Part shown: one piece after another, positions 16,565-25,937 of the stretch
Numbering within the stretch: position 1 is the stretch's first letter
Layout: each line of letters begins with the position of its first letter
Origin: Nostoc sp. ATCC 43529
Lineage (GTDB): Bacteria; Cyanobacteriota; Cyanobacteriia; Cyanobacteriales; Nostocaceae
DNA: 64,000 nt
Direction: 5' to 3'
NCBI GenBank assembly: GCA_003326205.1
Contig: LWTK01000084.1
Coordinates: 285,239-349,238, forward strand
The notes under the pieces: model-generated
The model's database searches: none
The model's input: the letters and a program-made list of their open reading frames with translations, nothing else
Told to the model about the DNA's origin: nothing
Program-made: the position numbers and the translations under genes

Positions 16565-17818
16565 TTAAGTGGAGGGTTTCCAACCGGCAAGTAAATTCGG
16601 ATAAGTTGTTGGTGTGGGAAAAATTTTCTGGAAAGTAGTTTGACGATCTAGGGGTTTTTCTTTGCTCATGTTCCAGAGAGTTTCATAGAAAAAGAAAGAG
16701 ACTCCAGCAAAGTTGCGATCGCGTACTTTTTGCACTTGTGTCTGAATCTGTTGCATAGATATAGATCTATTTTTTAAACCAGCCAAAATGCCAATACTCA
16801 CCGGAATATGACTCTTTGCAGCTTTCACTTCTGGATATTCTAATTCGCTCACAAAAACATTCAAATCATCCCGATAGATTTGCAAAACCAAATCTTCCAC
16901 AATTCCCATCCGTTCCCATTTTTGCCAATCTGCTAAAAAGTATTCGTAAGAAAAACGCTGGGGATTTGGTGCAACAGAAACAATACAATCTTTTTTAGTA
17001 GCTTTGATGGCTGAAAATACCCGCTTCATAAAGTCGGTGATTTTGTTAGCTCTCCAACGTACCCATTCTGGATCTTTAGAATTTTTAGACGGAGCTTTAC
17101 CACGGTGTTCTTTTTTATAAAGCGCCACTGTGTAAGCATCGTATCCTAATTCTGAAGGTAAGCCAAAATGGTCATCAAATTGAATGCCGTCGATATCATA
17201 ATTTCTCACAATTTCAACGATTAAATCTTGGATGAATTGTTGCACTTCTGGACGAAAAGGATTTAGCCAAACTCGATTATGTGTACCTTCTTTGACAATC
17301 CGCGTCCCATCGCTGCGACTGGTGAGCCATTGGGGACGATTCTTAGCCAGTAAGGAATCCGCTGGTGCCATAAAGCCAAATTCAAACCAGGGAATGACTG
17401 TTAAGCCTTTTTGGTGTCCCACATCTACAATTTCTTTGAGCATATCTCGCCCTTGCAGTCCGGGTGTGGGATCGATCGCTCGTCCAATTACTTTGGCTGC
17501 AACTTTGCTAGGATACAGTGTATAACCCCAATTCCAAACCGCTGGGTATACGGTGTTAAAATTAAGTTCATCAAGGCGTTGTAAAGATTCCTTAAGGCGA
17601 TCGCGCTCAAATAACACATCACTATCAATATTTGTTAACCATACTCCCCTTAACTCATGCGTCGGTAATTTCTGAGGAATAGTTTGAGCGTTTAAGGGCA
17701 ACGATAACATCACCGTAGCTACCACACTTAAGGTAGCCATGAGGAGAAATAACCCCGACTTTCTGCCTTGGCGAATATTCCAAAACCCAACACACCACTT
17801 TACAAATTTTTTCATCAT
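16565..17818 (-). CDS. Secreted GHL10/DUF187 glycoside hydrolase-like protein
   Basis: 417 residues from ATG 17818 (MMKKF). N-terminal signal/anchor (GLFLLMATLSVVATVMLSLP, then NAQTIP), then the GHL10 catalytic fold: ELRGVWLTNIDSDVLF, NFNTVYPAVWNWGYTLYPS, GLTVIPWFEFGFM, YDIDGIQFDDHFGLP with the paired acidic residues, and later LVLQIYRDD. Family members (YngK-like) are predicted cell-envelope polysaccharide hydrolases. It is exported, so it likely acts in the periplasm or outer layers. The substrate is unknown. Confidence 0.85.
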   Translation of the reverse strand: MMKKFVKWCVGFWNIRQGRKSGLFLLMATLSVVATVMLSLPLNAQTIPQKLPTHELRGVWLTNIDSDVLFERDRLKESLQRLDELNFNTVYPAVWNWGYTLYPSKVAAKVIGRAIDPTPGLQGRDMLKEIVDVGHQKGLTVIPWFEFGFMAPADSLLAKNRPQWLTSRSDGTRIVKEGTHNRVWLNPFRPEVQQFIQDLIVEIVRNYDIDGIQFDDHFGLPSELGYDAYTVALYKKEHRGKAPSKNSKDPEWVRWRANKITDFMKRVFSAIKATKKDCIVSVAPNPQRFSYEYFLADWQKWERMGIVEDLVLQIYRDDLNVFVSELEYPEVKAAKSHIPVSIGILAGLKNRSISMQQIQTQVQKVRDRNFAGVSFFFYETLWNMSKEKPLDRQTTFQKIFPTPTTYPNLLAGWKPST

Positions 17819-17869
17819 CAACCACAAGTACGATCGAATTATCGTTTCGATTGTATGCCGTAAAAGGTA

Positions 17870-17978
17870 CTGGGGACTGGGGACTGGGGACTAGCGACTA
17901 GAGAAAAGTTTTATGAATGCCCAATTATCAATCCCCAATTTCCAGTACCCAATCCCCAATCCCCAGTCCCCAGTCGCC
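17870..17978. repeat. STRR heptamers arranged as an imperfect inverted pair
   Basis: GGGGACT repeated about three times (17872-17892) and its complement family (CCCCAAT / CCCCAGT, 17930-17975) face each other across about 40 bp, so the gap between two minus-strand genes could fold into a large hairpin. Typical heterocystous-cyanobacterial short tandem repeats. Confidence 0.7.
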
Positions 17979-17979
17979 A

Positions 17980-19110
17980 TTATTGAGCGCTAGCTGTAAT
18001 CTGATTCCAAGCTTTAAGTACTACTTGTAAATTGCTTGGCAGATTATTTTGAGAAATATCGTTGTACTGAACTGTATTTTTTTGGCTGGTGAGAGTGTAA
18101 GTGATATAGTCAGCAGCACCGCTGGGTGCTGGGTAACTGAGATTCCGGAATTGAGTGAACTTATAACGTTCTAGCGATCGCAAAAATTGTCGCACTTGTT
18201 GTACAGAAACACGGCGAACACTACGTTCAGAATCATTCGCATCACCAATTCGCACGCGAATCAATTGCCCATTTTTGAGTAAAACAGTCTCGTAGGTTCT
18301 ACCAGCAAATCCCCCACTGGAAATTTGTCGAAATACTACATCTCGATCCAAGGGTGGTGGTAACTCGCTGGCTGGTATTCTCACAGGTGTTAGTGCATTT
18401 TGGTTAGGCTTTTGATTGAGCCTAACTATCGAACCTGTTTGATTAGTGTGATAAACCAAGGTTTTTTCCCGTCCACCAACAACTACCCGCCAGCCTGGTA
18501 CCAAGGCTTGGGTACAGAATTCATCAACCTCAGCTAATTCTAAACAGCCATTTCTCCAAGTTTGCTGTTGAGACTCAACAATTGTTAGCTGAGAAATTGG
18601 TTGTTGCAAACGTTTAGATGCAACCTGCAAAACAGCATTTTTTACAGATGTAGGTAATTTATTTGAAGGATTATTTGTCGAGGCTAAACGTAGCGATCGC
18701 CCGTTGTTATTAGTATGATAAATCCAATTTTGTTTGCCATTAGACACTACAACCCGCCAACCAGAAACTAAAGCTTCTGTGCAGCCTTCATCCGGTTGAG
18801 GTAATTCCAAACAACCATTACCCCAAGTCTGTTGATTATAGTTAGTAATTTTCAGTTCTCTAATGGAAATTCCTTCTCTTTGGGCTAAATCTTGCAGCAC
18901 AGCGTTAGCTACTGGACGCGGCAAGCGATTTGATTTAATATTGTCTTTAGAAACATCACTGCTCGTTTCTAGTGACAAATTTGCAGAAGCCGCTGTGGCA
19001 TCTTTGATGAGTGTTAAACCGCTGGTAACAGATAAAATACCAGTCAAAACCAAAGCAGTAAAAATTCGTGCTTTATTTGTGCTAAAATAAGCTTTCACCA
19101 TGATTTTCAT
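17980..19110 (-). CDS. Exported protein with two copies of a WxNGCLEL domain, unknown function
   Basis: 376 residues. Signal/anchor at about 15-40 (IFTALVLTGILSVTSGLTLI). Two homologous units of about 75 residues (about 60-140 and 150-230) each contain LPxxVxNAVLQ, then QQTW-NGCLELP, E-CT-ALV-GWRVVV and YHTN. The paired cysteines in each unit suggest a disulfide. The C-terminal part (240-376) begins after a Pro-rich linker, contains FRQISSGGFAGRTYETVL, and is distinct. I recall this layout in cyanobacterial hypothetical proteins without known function. Probably periplasmic. Confidence 0.7.
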   Translation of the reverse strand: MKIMVKAYFSTNKARIFTALVLTGILSVTSGLTLIKDATAASANLSLETSSDVSKDNIKSNRLPRPVANAVLQDLAQREGISIRELKITNYNQQTWGNGCLELPQPDEGCTEALVSGWRVVVSNGKQNWIYHTNNNGRSLRLASTNNPSNKLPTSVKNAVLQVASKRLQQPISQLTIVESQQQTWRNGCLELAEVDEFCTQALVPGWRVVVGGREKTLVYHTNQTGSIVRLNQKPNQNALTPVRIPASELPPPLDRDVVFRQISSGGFAGRTYETVLLKNGQLIRVRIGDANDSERSVRRVSVQQVRQFLRSLERYKFTQFRNLSYPAPSGAADYITYTLTSQKNTVQYNDISQNNLPSNLQVVLKAWNQITASAQ

Positions 19111-19567
19111 ACTAATATAGTGCTATTAGTCAATAGTTATAAGACTAATAAATAATATCGAGCGACTCAGGACAAGAAACTATATAATCCCAGAACTTCA
19201 TTAGTTGGGATTAGCTTAATATTTGTCTTTTGAAGCAGATATAAAGACAGACGCTAATGTCATGATTCTTTGTTCCTGAAGTAGACTCAAGCCAAATCAA
19301 AGAACGTCAACTTTATTATCTGGCAACATGCTGGACTTTGCAGCTAAAACTTTTCTTTGGGTGATACCAATTTCTACGCCAGATGTTGCCTTACGCTGCG
19401 TTAACTCAAACGCTACTTGATGTTACTGCGATGCGATCGCCTTACCTATAAATGTAAAGAAAAATTTCTATTTCTTGAGAGCAACGTATAGTCGGCACAC
19501 CAACCCCCACTCTCTACAGACAAGGGTTAATCACGTTTCTCCCTACTCCCTATTTTTCTCAAAAACG
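19111..19567. other. Gene-free stretch
   Basis: Contains only short frames. A loose inverted pair (GGCAACAT near 19323 and ATGTTGCC near 19384) could form a stem of about 60 nt. Nothing else recognised. Confidence 0.4.
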
Positions 19568-20071
19568 TTAGGCGCTAATCGCTTGTTGTTCAACTTCAAC
19601 TAACTGATTATTAGGTACATCAAATCTAATGGTAGTAGATGCCCAATCTTTGAAATCGGGTGCTAACCAGACTAGCTTGCACAGAATTTCGTCATTAACC
19701 CACAACACCAAGGGAAACTTAAACTGTTTGCGGAACTCATCTCGCATGATGTTGGTACTGATGATGAGTTGATTAATTGCCTCTACAGATTCTAAGCCCC
19801 GTACCATCAAAGCTTCGGGTTGAGTAGTACCAATTGTATTGGCAATGGGCGTGTACAACGTATCAGCCGCAGGTGTCAATAGGATTTCTGGGATGTCGGC
19901 TGATGAAAATTCTGTTAACCAATTCAGGACTTGCTGCTGTCTTTCAACGCTGTTACAACACGCTAAAATCAGTGAAAACTCTCCAGCAGAAACCATCATT
20001 GCTCTTGCGAGCCTCTTAGTGGTTGCTGTGCTGCTAACTGTAGTGTTTTCTGAATTAGTTAAGCCGATCAT
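19568..20071 (-). CDS. Probable N-terminal fragment of a large TPR/ATPase-type regulator
   Basis: 167 residues. The segment LILACCNSVERQQQVLNWL, and later IMRDEFRKQFKFPLVLWVN followed by LVWLAPDFKDWASTTIRFDV, resembles the N-terminal module that in cyanobacteria normally precedes AAA/NB-ARC or tetratricopeptide regions in proteins of many hundred residues (recalled, not searched). Here the frame stops right after the module (LVEVEQQAISA) and no continuation is found downstream in any frame. It is either a truncated gene or a stand-alone adaptor domain. Confidence 0.55.
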   Translation of the reverse strand: MIGLTNSENTTVSSTATTKRLARAMMVSAGEFSLILACCNSVERQQQVLNWLTEFSSADIPEILLTPAADTLYTPIANTIGTTQPEALMVRGLESVEAINQLIISTNIMRDEFRKQFKFPLVLWVNDEILCKLVWLAPDFKDWASTTIRFDVPNNQLVEVEQQAISA

Positions 20072-20767
20072 TTATAAAATCCTGCTTTGAGATTAAAAAT
20101 AGCGGATCGTTATTCAGTTATTCTACCCTATTGATTTTTAGTCAAAAGTGTTAAAGGATAATTTCAATGACATTTATTGCCTGAATTTTAACATAATTTC
20201 ATACTTGCTTAAAATAATAAGAATATTCTGAACCGTCGCAAATTTATAATTCAGGATTAATGTGAAGACAACATCAACATTTGATTAAACAAAAGCGGAA
20301 AAGCCTAAAATTAGCACTTGTTAGGATTACTCTTCCCTCTATAGATTTTCGGATTTGGCATTAATTAAGTAAGTTTTGTTTACAATTTAGTTAAAATATA
20401 TACTCAGCATAAGTCTAATAACAAACATTGGCAACTGGCAGAAATTTATTGCAATTTCAGGGGCATAGCTAGCTGTGCGCTTTAATTTGTAATTTTTAGC
20501 TTATTGAAATAAAAAAATCTTCCTCCATCTGGTTGATAGTATTTCATCGAATACCTCATACCGATACATAGGGAAAGGCGCATAGCTGCCCTGACAACCG
20601 ATTCATTAGTTGCCAAGATTTTTGACAAAAGTGGTGTGAGTCATCCATTTGATAGAACTATAGATTGAAGATGTCGCCCCGTTAGTCAGAGGACACGACA
20701 TTTTTAGCTTTCTAAGATTGGTTCAGAACGTCAGACCATAACAAGTCATGCACGATCTGGAGGGAAA
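20072..20767. other. Long AT-rich gene-free stretch upstream of the DUF2267 gene
   Basis: No open frame of interest on either strand. The last 120 bp contain GATGTCG ... CGACAT (about 20668-20700), a small hairpin that could lie in the leader of the stress-type operon beginning at 20768. Otherwise nothing recognised. Confidence 0.4.
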
Positions 20768-21175
20768 ATGCAACACGATGAGTTTATTGGACAGGTGCAA
20801 AATCGCGCCCATCTCAGTTCGCGTGGTGATGCAGAACTGGCAACCCGCGCGACTCTGGAGACGCTAGCAGAACGGTTAGCTGGAGATGAGCCTTTTAATG
20901 CCGCTGCCCAACTGCCAAGAGGCATTGCAGAATATATGCGACATGAATATGCAGGTGCTGGAGAACGCTTCTCTATTGATGAATTTTTTGAGCGAGTCAG
21001 TCAAAGAGAAAGTGTAGAGCTTCCAGACGCTGTTTATCACGCCCGTGTAGTCATTGAGGTATTGAGTCAAGCGATTAGCAGAGGCGAAATCGATGATATT
21101 CGCTCTCAACTGCCATCAGAATTCGATCCGTTATTTGAGGCGGGCAGTGAAAGACGAATGCGGATAAATACTTAA
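20768..21175 (+). CDS. DUF2267 protein
   Basis: 135 residues from ATG 20768, preceded by GGAGGG. The whole protein matches DUF2267: FIGQVQNRAHLSSRGDAELA, TLETLAERLAGDEPFNAAAQ, LPRGIAEYM, FSIDEFFERVSQRE and VIEVLSQAISRGEIDDIRSQ LP. The function of the family is not established; it often occurs with PRTase, HPF or universal-stress genes. The same arrangement follows here: PRTase 32 bp downstream, then an HPF-CSD fusion. Soluble and acidic. Confidence 0.88.
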   Translation: MQHDEFIGQVQNRAHLSSRGDAELATRATLETLAERLAGDEPFNAAAQLPRGIAEYMRHEYAGAGERFSIDEFFERVSQRESVELPDAVYHARVVIEVLSQAISRGEIDDIRSQLPSEFDPLFEAGSERRMRINT

Positions 21176-21207
21176 AAATTTTGTAAATTCATTAGGAGTG
21201 TTACACC

Positions 21208-21897
21208 ATGCTATTCAAAGACAGGAGGTTTGCAGGTCAACTTTTAGCTAAGGAGTTAGTTGCGTATGCTAATCGCTCAGATGTTGTGGTTTTAGGCTTA
21301 CCAAGGGGTGGCGTACCCGTGGCCTTTGAAGTTGCTAAAGCCTTAAATGCTCCCTTAGATATTTTGGTGGTACGTAAATTGGGTGTACCCGACCAAGAAG
21401 AATTAGCAATGGGAGCGATCGCTCCTGGTGGTGTGCGGATACTCAATAAACATATTATCAACTTGGTGAACATCTCCGATGAACTAATTGCTAGGGTGGC
21501 AGTGCAAGAAGAACGAGAGTTAGAACGCCGGGAAAACCTTTATCGAGGCGTAGACGCGGAGCGGCTTGTCGCCAGACATCGCCCTTTTCCAGACTTACAC
21601 GGACGCACCGTCATCTTGGTAGATGATGGTTTAGCCACAGGTGCAACTATGTGGGCTGCTGTTGTGGCTGTGCAAAAACAACAACCGGCTGCGATTGTAA
21701 TTGCTGTCCCCGTAGCTGCGCGTGAAACTTGTGAACAGTTAGAACCCGAAGTAGACCAAATCGCTTGCGTTTCCAAACCCAGCCCTTTCTACAGCGTTGG
21801 TCTTTGGTACGAAAGCTTTCCCCAAACTACAGACCAAGAAGTCCGAGAATTACTCATAAAAGCAGCAAATAATGGTCAACCATTGTTTGCTAGCTAA
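21208..21897 (+). CDS. Phosphoribosyltransferase-domain protein
   Basis: 229 residues from ATG 21208, with TAGGAG upstream. Type I PRTase fold: LGLPRGGVPVAFEVAKAL, ILVVRKLGVPDQEELAMGAI, and the PRPP loop VILVDDGLATGATM (about 131-144). This sub-type is common in stress-type clusters and does not match a known salvage enzyme, so the acceptor is unknown. Likely co-transcribed with the DUF2267 gene (32-bp gap). Confidence 0.88.
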   Translation: MLFKDRRFAGQLLAKELVAYANRSDVVVLGLPRGGVPVAFEVAKALNAPLDILVVRKLGVPDQEELAMGAIAPGGVRILNKHIINLVNISDELIARVAVQEERELERRENLYRGVDAERLVARHRPFPDLHGRTVILVDDGLATGATMWAAVVAVQKQQPAAIVIAVPVAARETCEQLEPEVDQIACVSKPSPFYSVGLWYESFPQTTDQEVRELLIKAANNGQPLFAS

Positions 21898-22023
21898 AAA
21901 TGGGCATAGGGCATAGGGCATGGGGCATGTTGACTGTTGACTGGTAAATCAGGATTTATTCTCCTTGTCCCCTTGTCTCCCCCATCTCCCCGTCTCCCCA
22001 TCTCTCCCATTCCCATTCTTAAA

Positions 22024-22653
22024 ATGAAAATTACACCAGAAATTACCTATCGCAATCTAGAGAAAACTCATGCGATCGCTGCTTTAATTAATCAAAAAAT
22101 TGCCAAGCTAGAGCATATTTGCAATTACATAAATAGTTGCCACATCGCAATTGAAAAGATACACGATCGCCCCCGCAGTGGTTCTCCTTATAGAGTTAGA
22201 ATTGATATCACCGTACCTCCCGGTCACGAATTAGTAGCAGAAAGTAATCCCGGTGAAGGTAAGCAGTATCAGCCACTAGATGTAGTAATTAGAGATGCCT
22301 TTGATGCGGCTTGTGGGCAACTCGTCAAACTCACCCAACGCCAACAAGAGAGCCATAAAACTCAAAACCGTGAAGTAGCACAGGATACAACGGCATTTGT
22401 CACCAAGTTATTTCGCGATCGCGGTTATGGCTTTCTCAAAACCCTGGATGGTCAGGAAATTTACTTCCATCGCAATAGCGTGCTACATGACGACTTTCAA
22501 CGCCTAGAAATTGGTACTGGTGTCTATTTTTCCGTAGAAGAAGGTGAAGAAGGACTCCAAGCAACCACAGTCAAGATTACTGATAAGCCAGGAGTGCGTG
22601 CTGGCAAATCTGAGCAGACTCTAATTGAACTACCGTTGGACTGGAGGCAATAG
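22024..22653 (+). CDS. HPF/RaiA-type ribosome-associated protein fused to a cold-shock-like domain
   Basis: 209 residues from ATG 22024 (MKITPEITYRNLEKTHAI); the frame is open upstream only through an STRR tract. The N-terminal 100 residues form an HPF/RaiA (sigma-54 modulation) domain, with YRVRIDITVPPGHELVAE. The C-terminal 65 residues contain FRDRGYGFLKTLDGQEIYFH and FQRLEIGTGVYFSVEEGEEG LQA, an OB-fold cold-shock-like domain with RNP-like aromatics. It would bind ribosomes and RNA during stress or dormancy (inference from domains). Confidence 0.85.
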   Translation: MKITPEITYRNLEKTHAIAALINQKIAKLEHICNYINSCHIAIEKIHDRPRSGSPYRVRIDITVPPGHELVAESNPGEGKQYQPLDVVIRDAFDAACGQLVKLTQRQQESHKTQNREVAQDTTAFVTKLFRDRGYGFLKTLDGQEIYFHRNSVLHDDFQRLEIGTGVYFSVEEGEEGLQATTVKITDKPGVRAGKSEQTLIELPLDWRQ

Positions 22654-22657
22654 ACGT

Positions 22658-22867
22658 GTGAACTTACAAGTCTATGAATTGAAACAAACTGCATCGCAAC
22701 TCCTCGCTGCAATGTTATCCAATCCCCACATTTATGCCCAAATCAGCGACGAGGGAGGCTACGGAAAAATGGAACAACAGTTGATTATCGTCGCCGTTGA
22801 AATGGCTGAAAGCTTGATTGAGCATATTGAAAATGCTCATCCTCCGAGTGGGGAGAGTGGGGAATAG
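22658..22867 (+). CDS. Small conserved protein of unknown function, GTG start
   Basis: 69 residues from GTG 22658 with GGAGG 10 bases upstream, inside the end of the HPF-CSD gene. Sequence NLQVYELKQTASQLLAAMLS then GGYGKMEQQLIIVAVEMAES LIEHIE: helical and acidic, no membrane segment. It begins only 4 bp after the HPF-CSD stop, so it is almost certainly translated from the same mRNA. I do not recognise the family. Confidence 0.65.
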   Translation: MNLQVYELKQTASQLLAAMLSNPHIYAQISDEGGYGKMEQQLIIVAVEMAESLIEHIENAHPPSGESGE

Positions 22868-22965
22868 GGGAGATCGGGAAGTGTGGGGAGTGTGGGGAGT
22901 GTGGGGGGAAAGATTTCTTCATTATGCTCCCACACCTCCCACACCTCCTGCCTGCCCCATGCCCA
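22868..22965. repeat. GTGTGGGGA tandem tract with inverted partner
   Basis: Three GTGTGGGGA units (22878-22906) face CCCACACCTCCCACACCTCC (22929-22949), forming a strong GC hairpin. It closes the stress-type operon and may end transcription. Confidence 0.6.
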
Positions 22966-23100
22966 ATTCCTATAGGATGACGCTGGCAGAACAAGCGATT
23001 AAACTATGGATAATATGAAATGTTGCTTTTAGCACCTCTTACATAAATTTAATCGCATTGTGAAATCTAACATCTCATCCTGTTATATCTAAAACTAATT

Positions 23101-25686
23101 ATGTCAGTGTATCAAGGAACTTGTGGGGAGACCACCGATGTAATTATTGGGGTTCAAAAAGAAGAAAACGGCGAATTACAAACAAATTCTGCTCCTGTGG
23201 GTGCTCTTGCCACAAGACAAGGAACTTTTTCTACGTTTCTTGCTCCCTTGACTCAAGATACTTTTAAACAGGTTGTTAAGGATGTCGAGCAAAAATTACA
23301 GATTGTCCATCAAACCCTATCGATGCTGGATTCTCAGGGGTTTGAAAAAATCTTGCAAGAAATGTTGCATTCGATTACCTTAAAAACCGGGGAATTACTG
23401 GGGGCAGACCGAACTACAATATTTTTATTGGATGAAGAAAAACAAGAACTTTGGTCAATTGTAGCTGAGGCAGAGGGCGATCGCTCTTTAGAAATTCGCA
23501 TCCCCGCCAATAAAGGTATCGGTGGTGAGGTGGCTACTTTTAAGCAAGTTATTAATATTCCTTTTGATTTTTATGACGATCCGCGATCGCATTTTGCCCA
23601 AGCACAAGAAAAAAGAACTGGCTATCGCACTTACACTATGCTGGCTTTGCCGTTATTAAACGAACATGGGCAATTAGTCGCAGTAGTACAATTACTGAAT
23701 AAATTAAAATCTGGTACTAATCCTAATGCTCCACTTGCAGAGCGCATTGATACCAACGGTTTTATCTGTGCTGACGAACAATTATTTCAAGAATTTGCTC
23801 CTTCGATTCGACTGATTTTAGAATCATCGCGCTCTTTTTATGTAGCTACCCAAAAACAAAGAGCAGTGGCGGCGTTGATGAAAGCAATCAAGTCCCTTTC
23901 TCAAAGCAGTCTCGATTTAGAAGATACCCTCAAACGGGTAATGGATGAAGCCAAGGAATTAATGAATGCCGATCGCAGTACACTGTGGTTAATAGATCGC
24001 GATCGTCATGAATTGTGGACAAAAATCACCCAAGATGATGGTTCCACGAAGGAGTTACGCATCCCCATTGGTAAAGGCTTTGCTGGGATAGTAGCCGCAT
24101 CGGGAAAAAAGCTAAATATTGCCTTTGATTTATACGACGATCCCGACTCGGAAACAGCCAAACAACTCGACCAGCAAAATGGCTATCGCACCTGTAGTTT
24201 GCTTTGTATGCCAGTATTTAACGCCGACCAAGAATTAATCGGTGTTACCCAATTAGTAAATAAAAAGAAATCTGGGGATTTTCCGACTTACGATCCTGCT
24301 TCTTGGCCAAAGGCTCCCGAATGCTTCCAAGCTAGTTTTGACCGCAACGATGAAGAGTTCATGGAAGCTTTTAATATTCAAGCGGGTGTAGCCCTACATA
24401 ATGCCCAGTTGTTTGCCACAGTCAAACAACAAGAACAAATGCAACGAGATATTCTTCGGAGTCTTTCCAATGGAGTAGTTTCTACTGATAAATCTGGGTT
24501 AATTATCGCTGCCAATGAAAGCGCTAAACGTTTGCTGGGGCTGGAAGCAGACGACCGTTTAGAAGGTAAATCAGTTAATGATGTCATCGCCATCAAAGAA
24601 AGCGACTTTAGTAAGTGGTGTCAGGATGCTTTACATGGAACTGACTCCAAACGTCGCCAACAATATTACCCCGATCGCACTCTTTTAAGTAGCGGTACAG
24701 AACAGCATAGTATTAATTTATCGATTAATACAATTGCTGATGCCACCGACCACGAGCAAGTCCGCGGGGCGCTGGTGGTGATGGAAGATATCAGTGATGA
24801 AAAGCGGCTCAAAAGTACCATGTACCGTTACATGACCCAAGAATTGGCAGAAGAATTGCTGAAGTTGGATGATGCTAAACTAGGGGGCGATCGCAAAGAA
24901 GTTTCAATTTTATTTTCGGATATTCGCGGCTACACCACTTTGACGGAAAACCTAGAAGCAGAAGAAGTGGTAAGTATGCTCAATGAATATTTTGAATCAA
25001 TGGTCGAGGCAGTTTTTAAACATAAAGGCACTCTTGATAAATACATCGGTGATGCCATTATGGCTGTTTTTGGTTCTCCTTTACCTTTAGAAGAACACGC
25101 TTGGATGGCTGTGCAAACATCTTTAGAAATGCGCCAACGCTTGCATGATTTTAATCAGCGTCGCCATGCACTTAATAAGCCCAGAATCAACATTGGTATT
25201 GGTATTAATTCCGATACAGTAATTAGTGGAAATATCGGTTCTAGTAAGCGAATGGAATTTACAGCCATTGGCGATGGCGTGAATCTTGGCTCTCGACTAG
25301 AAAGTGTTAGTAAACAATATGGTTGCGATATTATTATTAGCCATAATACTTTTAAACCATGCCAAGAAAATATTTGGGCGAGAGAACTAGACTATATTCG
25401 CGTCAAAGGCAGAAATGAGCCGGTATCTATATATGAATTGGTAGGTTTGCGTTCCAATCCCATTAGTAGCGAAAAACTCCAAGTCATCGAGCATTATCAT
25501 AAAGGGCGCAAATATTACCTCCAACGCGATTTTAATCGTGCTAGAGCTGAATTTGCCCTAGTTTTAGCAGCCGACAACCAGGACAAAGCTGCTATGTTAC
25601 ATCTGTTGCGTTGTCAGCACTGGTTACAAGCACCCCCAACAGAGTCAGATTGGGATGAAGGAGTTTGGACGTTTCAGGAAAAATAA
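23101..25686 (+). CDS. GAF-GAF-PAS class III adenylate cyclase, CyaB type
   Basis: 861 residues. Domains: GAF-A (about 80-245) and GAF-B (about 265-440), both with NKFDE-like cAMP-site residues (NKLKSG...CADEQ and NKKKSG...FDRNDEE); PAS (about 455-570); class III cyclase (about 590-770); C-terminal helical tail with a TPR-like unit. The catalytic domain has both metal aspartates (ILFSDIRGYT and YIGDAIMAVFG), the purine-binding Lys before YIGDAIM, the adenine-selecting Asp in IGDGVNLGSR, and the Asn/Arg of the transition state. Layout and length match Anabaena CyaB1/CyaB2, cAMP-stimulated cytosolic enzymes. Which of the two it matches cannot be said. Confidence 0.92.
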   Translation: MSVYQGTCGETTDVIIGVQKEENGELQTNSAPVGALATRQGTFSTFLAPLTQDTFKQVVKDVEQKLQIVHQTLSMLDSQGFEKILQEMLHSITLKTGELLGADRTTIFLLDEEKQELWSIVAEAEGDRSLEIRIPANKGIGGEVATFKQVINIPFDFYDDPRSHFAQAQEKRTGYRTYTMLALPLLNEHGQLVAVVQLLNKLKSGTNPNAPLAERIDTNGFICADEQLFQEFAPSIRLILESSRSFYVATQKQRAVAALMKAIKSLSQSSLDLEDTLKRVMDEAKELMNADRSTLWLIDRDRHELWTKITQDDGSTKELRIPIGKGFAGIVAASGKKLNIAFDLYDDPDSETAKQLDQQNGYRTCSLLCMPVFNADQELIGVTQLVNKKKSGDFPTYDPASWPKAPECFQASFDRNDEEFMEAFNIQAGVALHNAQLFATVKQQEQMQRDILRSLSNGVVSTDKSGLIIAANESAKRLLGLEADDRLEGKSVNDVIAIKESDFSKWCQDALHGTDSKRRQQYYPDRTLLSSGTEQHSINLSINTIADATDHEQVRGALVVMEDISDEKRLKSTMYRYMTQELAEELLKLDDAKLGGDRKEVSILFSDIRGYTTLTENLEAEEVVSMLNEYFESMVEAVFKHKGTLDKYIGDAIMAVFGSPLPLEEHAWMAVQTSLEMRQRLHDFNQRRHALNKPRINIGIGINSDTVISGNIGSSKRMEFTAIGDGVNLGSRLESVSKQYGCDIIISHNTFKPCQENIWARELDYIRVKGRNEPVSIYELVGLRSNPISSEKLQVIEHYHKGRKYYLQRDFNRARAEFALVLAADNQDKAAMLHLLRCQHWLQAPPTESDWDEGVWTFQEK

Positions 25687-25687
25687 C

Positions 25688-25713
25688 TAGGGGCGTACAG
25701 CTGTACGTCCCTA
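25688..25713. terminator. Perfect palindrome after the cyclase gene
   Basis: TAGGGGCGTACAG followed by CTGTACGTCCCTA, a near-perfect 26-bp palindrome starting 2 bp after the cyclase stop. Probably a dispersed repeat that also acts as a terminator. Confidence 0.5.
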
Positions 25714-25937
25714 CTTGCCAGATTCTTAACACCAAAATTGAAGATTTCTAATAGATAAAATTACTTTTTAAAACTTTTTAATATTTCTTAAATATCTTTA
25801 AAATAACTTGGGATTGGGCGAAGAATTAAAAGCGATCGCCCTCTATCATTGGCAATCAATGTAAAGGTTAATTGATATTTGTTGTCAAAGTAACTGTTGA
25901 AGTTAGAAACTAAGAATACAACACAGGCAATTATTAT

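Noticed and set aside
21937..22023. N-terminal extension of the HPF-CSD protein
   Set aside because: The extra residues are translated from an STRR tract (LSPPSPRLPISPIP), while HPF similarity starts at MKITPEI.
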